From Alphaproteobacteria bacterium (GTDB taxonomy: Bacteria; Pseudomonadota; Alphaproteobacteria; Rhodobacterales; Rhodobacteraceae), in contig JAUHZL010000223.1 in assembly GCA_030425945.1 (NCBI GenBank), forward strand, positions 1 through 5,325: a stretch of DNA of 5,325 nt. The letters run 5' to 3'. Numbering within the stretch: the stretch's first letter is position 1; the number at the start of each line of letters is the position of its first letter. Shown piece after piece: positions 1-5,175 of the stretch. Under the pieces are notes generated by a model. The model was not told the DNA's origin and made no database searches. It saw only the letters and a list, made by a program, of their open reading frames with translations. The position numbers were made by a program, and so were the translations under genes.

Positions 1-127
1 GCTTGCGGCAGCGCTTCTGTGGGGGCTGCGCCTGCCGCTGCCCGCGGTCCTTGGGCTGACCGCGCTGGCCGGGGGGGCGCTGGAACTTCTGCTGCCCGCC
101 CTTCCCAACGTCTTTGTGCTGCTCTAG
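1..127 (+). CDS. 3' end of an unrecognised membrane protein gene
   Basis: The reading frame is open from the window edge (full codons from base 2) to a TAG stop at 125-127, giving 41 C-terminal residues. They are almost entirely Leu, Ala, Gly, Pro and Val, with only one Arg and one Glu, and end in PNVFVLL. This composition fits the last one or two transmembrane segments of a polytopic inner-membrane protein. The frame and GC-rich codon use look like real coding sequence, and sspB starts 25 bases after the stop on the same strand. I do not recognise the family. A transporter or permease is plausible, but nothing in this fragment decides it. Confidence 0.5.
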   Translation, partial: LAAALLWGLRLPLPAVLGLTALAGGALELLLPALPNVFVLL

Positions 128-141
128 GCTCGCCCCAAATC

Positions 142-146
142 AGGGA
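142..146 (+). promoter_or_regulatory. Ribosome-binding site of sspB
   Basis: AGGGA lies 6 bases before the ATG at 153. It supports that start over the in-frame ATG at 114, which lies inside the preceding gene's coding end, and over the later ATGs at 180 and 183. Confidence 0.6.
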
Positions 147-152
147 CCTGCC

Positions 153-638
153 ATGACGTCGCGCATAGACTACGGAAACATGATGCACCGCGCCATGCGG
201 TCGCTCATCAGCGATGTGCTGGCGCAGGTTGCCGTGGGCGGGCTTCCCGGGGCGCATCATTTCTTCATCACCTTCGACACGCGGGCCCCCGGGGTCGGGC
301 TGTCGGACTGGCTGCGCACGCGCTATCCCGAGGAAATGACCATCGTGCTGCAGCACTGGTTCGAGGACCTCGACGTCGGGCCGGACGGCTTCGCCGTCAC
401 GCTGAACTTCGGCGACCACCCGGAGCGGCTGGAGATCCCCTTCGACGCGATCCGCACATTCGTGGACCCCTCGGTCGAGTTCGGCCTGCGATTCGAATCG
501 AACGACCGGGACGAGGACGACGAGGACGCGGACGAGGCGCCCGACGAGGCCGAGGACGACGGCCCGGACGACGACGGCCCCGGTGGCGGGTCGCGCGGCG
601 ACGCGGAAGTGGTGCGCCTCGACCGGTTCCGCAAGTAA
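153..638 (+). CDS. sspB: SspB family ClpXP adaptor (stringent starvation protein B, alphaproteobacterial type)
   Basis: The 161-residue product resembles the alphaproteobacterial SspB proteins, cytoplasmic adaptors that carry ssrA-tagged and other substrates to the ClpXP protease. The order of parts fits. An N-terminal dimerisation helix starts with IDYGNMMHRAM (residues 5-15). The compact substrate-binding domain runs to about residue 115 and carries the family-like stretches GLPGAHHFFITFDTRAPGV (about 30-48) and YPEEMTIVLQHWFEDL (about 58-73). A disordered acidic linker follows (about 117-141, 17 of 25 residues Asp or Glu), then a Gly-rich turn. The last ten residues, AEVVRLDRFRK, look like the C-terminal ClpX-binding tail. 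Known role: the tail docks on the ClpX N-domain while the folded domain holds the ssrA tag. The start is set by AGGGA at 142-146. fumC begins 93 bases downstream on the same strand. Confidence 0.9.
   Translation: MTSRIDYGNMMHRAMRSLISDVLAQVAVGGLPGAHHFFITFDTRAPGVGLSDWLRTRYPEEMTIVLQHWFEDLDVGPDGFAVTLNFGDHPERLEIPFDAIRTFVDPSVEFGLRFESNDRDEDDEDADEAPDEAEDDGPDDDGPGGGSRGDAEVVRLDRFRK
510..575 (+). repeat. Low-complexity GAC/GAG tract within sspB
   Basis: This in-frame run of mostly GAC and GAG codons encodes SspB residues 120-141, the acidic linker. It is a coding microsatellite-like tract that could vary in length between strains without breaking the frame. It is not a separate element. Confidence 0.6.
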
Positions 639-700
639 CGCAAGGCCCGCCCTGCCCTGCGACGGCAAGGCGATTGCGCCCGCTGCAGGCCATGGGTAAT

Positions 701-720
701 CGGTATGCGAACGCATACCG
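701..720. promoter_or_regulatory. Perfect inverted repeat in the fumC leader (candidate operator or leader hairpin)
   Basis: Two 9-base arms, CGGTATGCG (701-709) and CGCATACCG (712-720), are exact reverse complements separated by AA. The second arm runs directly into the fumC ribosome-binding site, whose first G is base 720. As DNA this would suit a dimeric regulator. As RNA it can form an 8-bp stem with a GAAC tetraloop that would partly cover the ribosome-binding site. A weak promoter-like pair precedes it (TTGCGC at 674-679 and GGTAAT at 695-700, spacer only 15), which would put the transcription start inside or next to the repeat. The symmetry is seen directly; the regulatory role is inferred and the binding protein is unknown. 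Confidence 0.55.
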
Positions 721-726
721 GAGGAG
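720..726 (+). promoter_or_regulatory. Ribosome-binding site deciding the fumC start
   Basis: GGAGGAG ends 5 bases before the ATG at 732. The in-frame ATG at 705 has no such site and lies within the left arm of the inverted repeat, so 732 is the better start. Confidence 0.8.
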
Positions 727-731
727 CGACA

Positions 732-2123
732 ATGACCGCCACCCGCACCGAGACCGACAGCTTCGGCCCGCTCGAGGTTCCCGCCGACAAGTACTGGGGC
801 GCGCAGACGCAGCGCTCGATCATGAACTTCCCGATCGGCTGGGAGAAGCAGCCGGTGGCCATCGTGCGCGCGCTCGGCGTTATCAAGAAGGCCTGCGCCA
901 CCGCGAACAAGGCCTCCGGCAAGCTCGACGCCGCCCTCGCGGACGCGATCATCGCCGCCGCCGGCGAGGTGATCGAGGGCAAGTTCGACGACAACTTCCC
1001 GCTGGTCGTCTGGCAGACCGGGTCGGGCACCCAGTCGAACATGAACGCGAACGAGGTCATCGCCAACCGCGCGATCGAGATGCTGGGCGGCGTCATCGGC
1101 TCGAAGAGCCCGGTGCACCCGAACGACCACTGCAACATGGGCCAGTCGTCGAACGACACCTTCCCGACCGCGATGCACATCGCTGCCGCGGTGACGGCGC
1201 ACGAGGTGCTGATCCCCGGCCTCGTGAAGCTGGCCGAAGGGCTGGAAGCCAAGGCCGAAGAATTCAAGGACATCATCAAGATCGGCCGCACCCACACGCA
1301 GGACGCCACCCCGCTGACGCTGGGGCAGGAGTTCTCGGGCTACGCGATGCAGGTCCGCAACGGCATCAAGCGGATCGAGCTGGCCCTGCCGGGGATCTAC
1401 GAACTGGCGCAGGGCGGCACCGCCGTCGGCACCGGCCTGAACACCGACAAGGGCTGGGACAGCACCGTGGCGGGCCACATCGCCGAGATCACCGGCCTGC
1501 CCTTCGTGACCGCCCCGAACAAGTTCGAGGCGCTCGCCGCCCATGACGCGATGGTCTTCATGTCGGGGGCGATCAAGACCGCCGCCATGGCCTGCTACAA
1601 GATCGCCAACGACATGCGGTTCCTCGGCTCGGGCCCGCGCTCGGGTCTGGGCGAGCTGATCCTGCCGGAGAACGAGCCGGGCTCGTCGATCATGCCGGGC
1701 AAGGTGAACCCGACGCAGGCGGAAGCCATGACGCAGGTCTGCGCCCACATCCTCGGCAACGACGCGGCGATCTCGTTTGCCGGCAGCCAGGGCCATTTCG
1801 AACTGAACGTCTACAACCCGATGATGGCCTACAACCTGCTGCAATCGATGACCCTGCTCGGCAATGCCGCCGACAGCTTCACCGAGCGGATGCTGATGGG
1901 CACGCAGGCGAACGTCGAGCGGATCGGCAAGCTGATGCGCGAATCGCTGATGCTGGTCACCGCCCTGGCCCCCACCATCGGCTATGACAACGCCACCAAG
2001 GTCGCCAAGACCGCGCACAAGAACGGCACCACGCTCAAGGAAGAGGCGATCCGCCTCGGGTTCGTGGATGAAGCGACGTTCGACGCGGTCGTGCGGCCGG
2101 AACAGATGATCGGGCCGAAGTGA
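732..2123 (+). CDS. fumC: Class II fumarate hydratase (fumarase C)
   Basis: This enzyme interconverts fumarate and (S)-malate in the TCA cycle. It is the oxygen-stable, iron-sulfur-free class and works as a cytoplasmic homotetramer. The 463-residue product is close to the 467 of E. coli FumC, and the key residues fall at the same numbers. Ser98 and Thr100 lie in GSGTQSN, and the HPNDHCN stretch (129-135) corresponds to the second ligand site. Ser139, Ser140 and Asn141 lie in GQSSND. His188 is in GRTHTQDA. The family signature GSSIMPGKVN (317-326) contains the catalytic Ser318 and Lys324. No active-site residue appears to be missing. The start at 732 follows a strong GGAGGAG site; starting at 705 would add nine residues without support. 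The gene heads a three-gene unit, and its TGA overlaps the next gene's GTG by 4 bases. A perfect inverted repeat just upstream suggests regulated expression. It is distinguished from aspartase, argininosuccinate lyase and adenylosuccinate lyase by the overall match to FumC. Confidence 0.97.
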   Translation: MTATRTETDSFGPLEVPADKYWGAQTQRSIMNFPIGWEKQPVAIVRALGVIKKACATANKASGKLDAALADAIIAAAGEVIEGKFDDNFPLVVWQTGSGTQSNMNANEVIANRAIEMLGGVIGSKSPVHPNDHCNMGQSSNDTFPTAMHIAAAVTAHEVLIPGLVKLAEGLEAKAEEFKDIIKIGRTHTQDATPLTLGQEFSGYAMQVRNGIKRIELALPGIYELAQGGTAVGTGLNTDKGWDSTVAGHIAEITGLPFVTAPNKFEALAAHDAMVFMSGAIKTAAMACYKIANDMRFLGSGPRSGLGELILPENEPGSSIMPGKVNPTQAEAMTQVCAHILGNDAAISFAGSQGHFELNVYNPMMAYNLLQSMTLLGNAADSFTERMLMGTQANVERIGKLMRESLMLVTALAPTIGYDNATKVAKTAHKNGTTLKEEAIRLGFVDEATFDAVVRPEQMIGPK

Positions 2124-2302
2124 CGAAGGACGTCATCAACCTGAACCGGGCGCGCAAGACCCGCGCCCGGGCCGAGGCGAAGGCGGAAGCCGACGCCAAC
2201 GCGGTCAAGCATGGCCGCACCAAGGCGCAGCGCCTGCTCGAAGCCACGCGGTCCGAGAAGGCGCGCCAGATGCTCGACCGCCACAAGACGGACGAGGAAT
2301 GA
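2120..2302 (+). CDS. DUF4169 family small basic protein
   Basis: The 60-residue product begins MTKDVINLNRARKTRARAEA, and resembles the small alphaproteobacterial DUF4169 proteins, whose function is not known to me. The middle is rich in Lys, Arg, Ala and Glu and should form one long charged helix (about residues 8-55), with a conserved-looking HGRTKAQRLLEATRSEKA segment. There is no signal peptide or membrane segment, so a cytoplasmic protein is expected. It starts with GTG at 2120, overlapping the fumC TGA by 4 bases (GTGA). No good ribosome-binding site precedes it, so translation probably depends on ribosomes finishing fumC. Its own TGA overlaps the ATG of the next gene. A nucleic-acid or ribosome-associated role would fit the basic helix, but that is a guess. 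Confidence 0.85.
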   Translation: MTKDVINLNRARKTRARAEAKAEADANAVKHGRTKAQRLLEATRSEKARQMLDRHKTDEE

Positions 2303-2526
2303 GCGGGCGGCCGGTCAAACGCTCGCTCACCCTGCGGGGGCATCGCACCAGCGTGACGCTGGAGGATGCGTTCTGGACCGCGTTCCGCGACATTGCCGAG
2401 GCGCGCGGTCTGGCCCTGAACGCCCTTGCCGCCGAAATCGACGAGGCGCGCGACCTCGACACCGGCCTCGCCACGGCGATCCGACTCTACGTGCTGGCCT
2501 GGTTCCGGGAGCGCGCCGGCGCCTGA
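2299..2526 (+). CDS. Ribbon-helix-helix domain protein (probable small DNA-binding protein)
   Basis: The 75-residue product fits a single ribbon-helix-helix domain of the kind found in small alphaproteobacterial proteins. A short beta strand, GHRTSVTL (about 14-21), is followed by helix A, EDAFWTAFRDIAEARG (22-37), and a turn into helix B, LNALAAEIDEAR (about 40-51). A further helix, GLATAIRLYVLAWFRERA (56-73), ends the protein. Known for the fold: dimers insert the two-strand ribbon in the DNA major groove, often at short repeated sites. Which DNA it binds is not shown here. The ATG overlaps the preceding TGA (ATGA, 2299-2302), with GAGGA directly before it, so the gene belongs to the fumC unit. 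Its last 40 bases overlap the 3' end of the convergent P450 gene. It could instead be a protein-binding member of the fold. Confidence 0.85.
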   Translation: MSGRPVKRSLTLRGHRTSVTLEDAFWTAFRDIAEARGLALNALAAEIDEARDLDTGLATAIRLYVLAWFRERAGA

Positions 2527-3881
2527 CGCGGCGTGACCGTCAGCCAGATGCCATCGCGGGCCCGCACGGTCAGGTGGGCCTCGGGCACCGGAATGCGGTC
2601 CGGCACGGTCTCGAACCGGAAGGATTTCAAGAGCATGGCCAGAAGCAGCACACCTTCCGCCATTGCAAAGCCCGCCCCGGTGCAGACCCGCCGCCCGGCC
2701 GAGAACGGGATGTAGGCTTCGCGTTGGGGCTGCGCCTGCTCAGGCCGCTGCCAGCGGTCGGGATCAAAGGCGTCGGGGTCCGGCCAGATCCGGCTCTGCC
2801 GGTGCAAGTGCCATGGCGATATGACCACCTGTGCAGCTTTCGGCAGCGTCCGATCGCGGAACTGCTCCGCCCGCGTCGTCTCGCGCACCATCATCGGGAC
2901 CGGCGGATAGAGGCGCAGAGCCTCGCGGAACACGTCGCGCGTGAACCGCAGCTTCGACAGGTCCGAAAACATAATAGATGACATATCAAGGTTATCAACT
3001 TCAGCATTCAGTCGGTCCTGCACCCCGGGGTTGGCCGCGATCAGCCACAACGCCCAGGCGAGCGCCGAGGCGCTCGTCTCGTGCCCGGCCAGGAAGAAAA
3101 TCGCCACCTGGTCGACCATTTCCTCGGTGCTGAACGTCTGCCCGGTCTCGGGATCGCGCGTCGTCATGATCTTGGTCGCCAGATCGTCCGGGGCTTGTCC
3201 CGCCGCAATCTCGGCGGCGCGATCGGCAGTCAGGCGGGAGATCAGCGCGCGGATCTCGCGGGCGGTTGCGCGTGTGCGCCGCCGGTGAAACCGGGGCATC
3301 CAGCGCGGCAGCGGCAGAAAGGCCGCCAGGTTCAGGATCGGCTGGGTGCGCTGGTAGGCGCGAAACGCCTCGAACACCTCGGCCGCGATCCGGTGTTCGA
3401 TCGGGATCGAGAACAGGGTACGAAAGATCACGTCTGCGGCCGCGTGGCTGGTCACCGCTTCGATCTCGACAGGGGACGGCCCTGCCAGCGCGGCCAGCCG
3501 CGCCACCGCCGCCGCGCCCGCGTCCCGCATGGCCGGAAAGGTCTCGCGCAGACGTCCGCCTTCGAAGGCCGGATCTATGATGCGGCGTTGCCTTTCCCAG
3601 ACCGCCCCGTTCGTCAGGAACACCGATTGTCCCAGCAGCGGGCGCAGCCCCTCGCCCACGCGGTCGGACTTCGGAAACTCCATCGGGCGTTCCTGCAGCA
3701 CGGTCTTCACCAGCGACGGCTGGTTGACGAGGTAGCTGCGGAAGAACGGCGTCCGGAACTCGGCCATCCACGCGCGATAGAGGCGCTCGGGCTGTGCCGA
3801 CAGGATATCCTGCCGGAAGAGACGCAGGTATCGCCAGAGCGACACGCACTCCGCCCGCGCGGCGGGTTTCGGCGGGATCAT
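2487..3881 (-). CDS. Cytochrome P450 monooxygenase
   Basis: The 464-residue soluble haem-thiolate monooxygenase is of normal bacterial length and has all family marks. The C-helix WxxxR is Trp95/Arg99. The I-helix oxygen-activating motif AGHETS is at 265-270, and ExxR in the K helix is Glu320/Arg323, followed by LRLYPPVP. An FDPDRW motif lies at 372-377. The haem loop FSAGRRVCTG (393-402) provides Cys400 as the axial ligand. There is no N-terminal membrane anchor, so it should be cytoplasmic and use a separate ferredoxin/reductase or flavoprotein partner, none of which is in the window. The substrate is not predictable from sequence alone. The start is firm: GGAGG at 3893-3889 lies 7 bases before the ATG. 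The ATG overlaps the upstream hydrolase TGA by 4 bases. The TAG stop lies inside the convergent ribbon-helix-helix gene. Residues 294-305 are encoded by unusually AT-rich codons, unlike the rest. Confidence 0.95.
   Translation of the reverse strand: MIPPKPAARAECVSLWRYLRLFRQDILSAQPERLYRAWMAEFRTPFFRSYLVNQPSLVKTVLQERPMEFPKSDRVGEGLRPLLGQSVFLTNGAVWERQRRIIDPAFEGGRLRETFPAMRDAGAAAVARLAALAGPSPVEIEAVTSHAAADVIFRTLFSIPIEHRIAAEVFEAFRAYQRTQPILNLAAFLPLPRWMPRFHRRRTRATAREIRALISRLTADRAAEIAAGQAPDDLATKIMTTRDPETGQTFSTEEMVDQVAIFFLAGHETSASALAWALWLIAANPGVQDRLNAEVDNLDMSSIMFSDLSKLRFTRDVFREALRLYPPVPMMVRETTRAEQFRDRTLPKAAQVVISPWHLHRQSRIWPDPDAFDPDRWQRPEQAQPQREAYIPFSAGRRVCTGAGFAMAEGVLLLAMLLKSFRFETVPDRIPVPEAHLTVRARDGIWLTVTPRQAPARSRNQAST
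2966..3006 (-). other. AT-rich patch with a promoter-like arrangement inside the P450 gene
   Basis: About 29% GC (12 of 41 bases) in a gene that is otherwise strongly GC-rich. On the - strand, TTGATA (2998-2993) and TATTAT (2976-2971) are spaced by 16 bases, each one mismatch from the sigma-70 consensus. A second TTGATA lies at 2989-2984. The patch encodes the segment between helices J and K of the P450 (AEVDNLDMSSIMF). The composition is seen directly; promoter function is speculative and could be a by-product of the codons. Confidence 0.25.
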
Positions 3882-5113
3882 GGCGCCGCCTCCGGGAAGC
3901 CGTTGACCGGGGCCTCCTTGCGCGACTTCGACGGGGCCCGCGCGCCGAGCCGGTCGCCCAGGGTCATCGGCCCGGCGGTGATCCGGAAGTAGTCATACTC
4001 GTCGAACCGCCCCTCCAGGCCGTCGAAGGCGCAGAGATACTGGAAGTGCAGACGGAAGAACCGCCAGCGCAGCTTCGCCCAGGTCTCCGGCCGCAAGGTC
4101 CGGGTAAAGGCGCAGGACAGGACCAGTGGCCAGCGGCTTCCCGGCACTGCGCGGCCCGACACCCGGACCGGGTCGCAGAGCGCGAAGGCGCACCCGTCGC
4201 CCGGCGCCGTCACATCAATCCATGTCACGCTGTCAAGTTTCGAGACCCGCGACAGGTCGGCCCGCAGGGGTCCGGCCTCCGGCAGGAAGGACACCATCGG
4301 AACCACCTGCCCCAGCGACAGGAAGGACAGCACCGGTCCGCGCCCCTGAAGCCGCCCGGCGCGGTCGAGATCGGCGAGGATCGACACCGCCAGATGCGCC
4401 CCCGAGGAATGGCCAACGATCAGCACCTCGTCCGCGTCGCCATCGAGGGCGGCGTCGATGATGCGGGCGAACTCGGCAAGCCGGGCCTCCAGCGCGGGCG
4501 GGGTCGCCCCCCGGTGCTGCGCCGAGTACCCGTAGTCATGCATCAGATAATGCACGAAAAACCGGCCATCCTGCCGACGGAACCAGGCCAGCAGCGCGGC
4601 CCCCGCCCCGGCCCCCAGCAGCGCGCCGCCCCATAACCACGGCGGCGGCAGGAGCAGCCCCGCCAGTGCCCCGCCCAGCCAGACAAGCGCGAGCGCCAGC
4701 GCCGCCTGCGCCAGCAGCCCGCCCACGGGGTAGAGCGCGGCGATCACCGGCCCCTTGCGTAGGCGCATCAGGCGAAAGAGCGCGCCAGTGGAAAGATACA
4801 CCCAGGCGGTGCGCAGCATCTGGAGGTAGGTGGCGAGGATCGAGCGGTCCATCGAGTCCTTGACGATGTCATGCCAGACCAGCACCTCGACATCTGTTTC
4901 AACCTCGCAGCCCTCGATCCGCGACGCGACGTGCCAGCCATAGCGGCCACCGCTTCGGCGCGCCGAAACCTGCACTTGGTAGTTCAGGATTGAGGCCTGC
5001 GCGGCGCTCTCGGTCCGGTAGAGCTCGCGGTAGCGGCGGGGATGAAACGGATCGTAGCCCGGCAGATAGAACACCTGCCGGCGCGTGACACGCCGTGGGG
5101 ACGTCTTGCTCAC
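3878..5113 (-). CDS. Membrane-anchored alpha/beta hydrolase-like protein
   Basis: The 411-residue product has a serine-hydrolase nucleophile elbow, VLIVGHSSGAHLA, with GHSSG at 234-238 and Ser236 the likely nucleophile. Near the N-terminus, VFYLPGYDP (14-22) looks like the first core strand and oxyanion loop. Between these lie two hydrophobic stretches (about 125-155 and 159-178) that look like a transmembrane hairpin, so the protein is probably inner-membrane bound. Candidate acid and His residues are Asp306 (in TAPGDG) and His356 (in FRLHFQY), assigned only by position. Substrate unknown; an ester, thioester or lipid substrate is possible. The start is a GTG with GAGG 4 bases upstream (5121-5118). 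No in-frame ATG occurs before residue 88, and starting there would lose the first strand. The TGA overlaps the P450 ATG by 4 bases, so the two are probably co-translated. A probable ccdA ends 62 bases upstream on the same strand. It could be a non-catalytic member of the fold. Confidence 0.8.
   Translation of the reverse strand: MSKTSPRRVTRRQVFYLPGYDPFHPRRYRELYRTESAAQASILNYQVQVSARRSGGRYGWHVASRIEGCEVETDVEVLVWHDIVKDSMDRSILATYLQMLRTAWVYLSTGALFRLMRLRKGPVIAALYPVGGLLAQAALALALVWLGGALAGLLLPPPWLWGGALLGAGAGAALLAWFRRQDGRFFVHYLMHDYGYSAQHRGATPPALEARLAEFARIIDAALDGDADEVLIVGHSSGAHLAVSILADLDRAGRLQGRGPVLSFLSLGQVVPMVSFLPEAGPLRADLSRVSKLDSVTWIDVTAPGDGCAFALCDPVRVSGRAVPGSRWPLVLSCAFTRTLRPETWAKLRWRFFRLHFQYLCAFDGLEGRFDEYDYFRITAGPMTLGDRLGARAPSKSRKEAPVNGFPEAAP
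3889..3893 (-). promoter_or_regulatory. Ribosome-binding site of the P450 gene
   Basis: GGAGG on the - strand lies 7 bases before the ATG at 3881, inside the last codons of the hydrolase gene. It fixes the P450 start and shows that the gene can recruit ribosomes itself as well as by coupling at the ATGA overlap. Confidence 0.75.
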
Positions 5114-5175
5114 CTGACCTCGTCCATACCGTTTACCGGAACAGGACTAACCGCCAAAAACGGCAGGATTGTGGA
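5114..5175 (-). other. Spacer between probable ccdA and the hydrolase gene
   Basis: The 62-base gap holds no convincing terminator; the best stem is 3 bp, GCC/GGC around a T-rich loop near 5153-5164. No good promoter pair was found. A six-codon mini-ORF (MDEVR, 5127-5110) ends in a GTGA overlap with the hydrolase GTG. The gap therefore gives no clear sign that transcription stops or restarts here. Confidence 0.4.

Noticed and set aside
489..500. 12-base palindrome CGATTCGAATCG in sspB
   Set aside because: It lies within codons for the end of the conserved folded domain (RFESN) and has no regulatory context; best explained by chance.
705..731. Upstream in-frame ATG as the fumC start
   Set aside because: It lies in the palindrome arm and has no ribosome-binding site, whereas the ATG at 732 has GGAGGAG at ideal spacing and gives a product whose active-site numbering matches E. 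coli FumC.
323..1309. Long - strand open frame opposite sspB and fumC
   Set aside because: It is antisense to two well-recognised genes, has low-complexity Ser/Arg/Pro composition and matches no family; a GC-rich shadow frame.
2513..2533. GC-rich inverted repeats (GCGCCGGCGC, CGCCG/CGGCG) near the convergent ends as a two-way terminator
   Set aside because: The stems are short and no T-run follows on either strand. Such repeats are common by chance at this GC content.
3081..3992. Long + strand open frame opposite the P450 and hydrolase genes
   Set aside because: It covers the antisense of the P450 motifs and reads as Arg/Gly/Pro-rich low-complexity sequence, as expected for a shadow of GC-rich coding DNA.
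3794..4636. Long + strand open frame opposite the hydrolase gene
   Set aside because: It is antisense to a coding gene with a clear GHSSG motif, and its composition is not protein-like.
5153..5164. GCC, T-rich loop, GGC after ccdA as a terminator
   Set aside because: The stem is only 3 bp and the T-run lies in the loop rather than after the stem.
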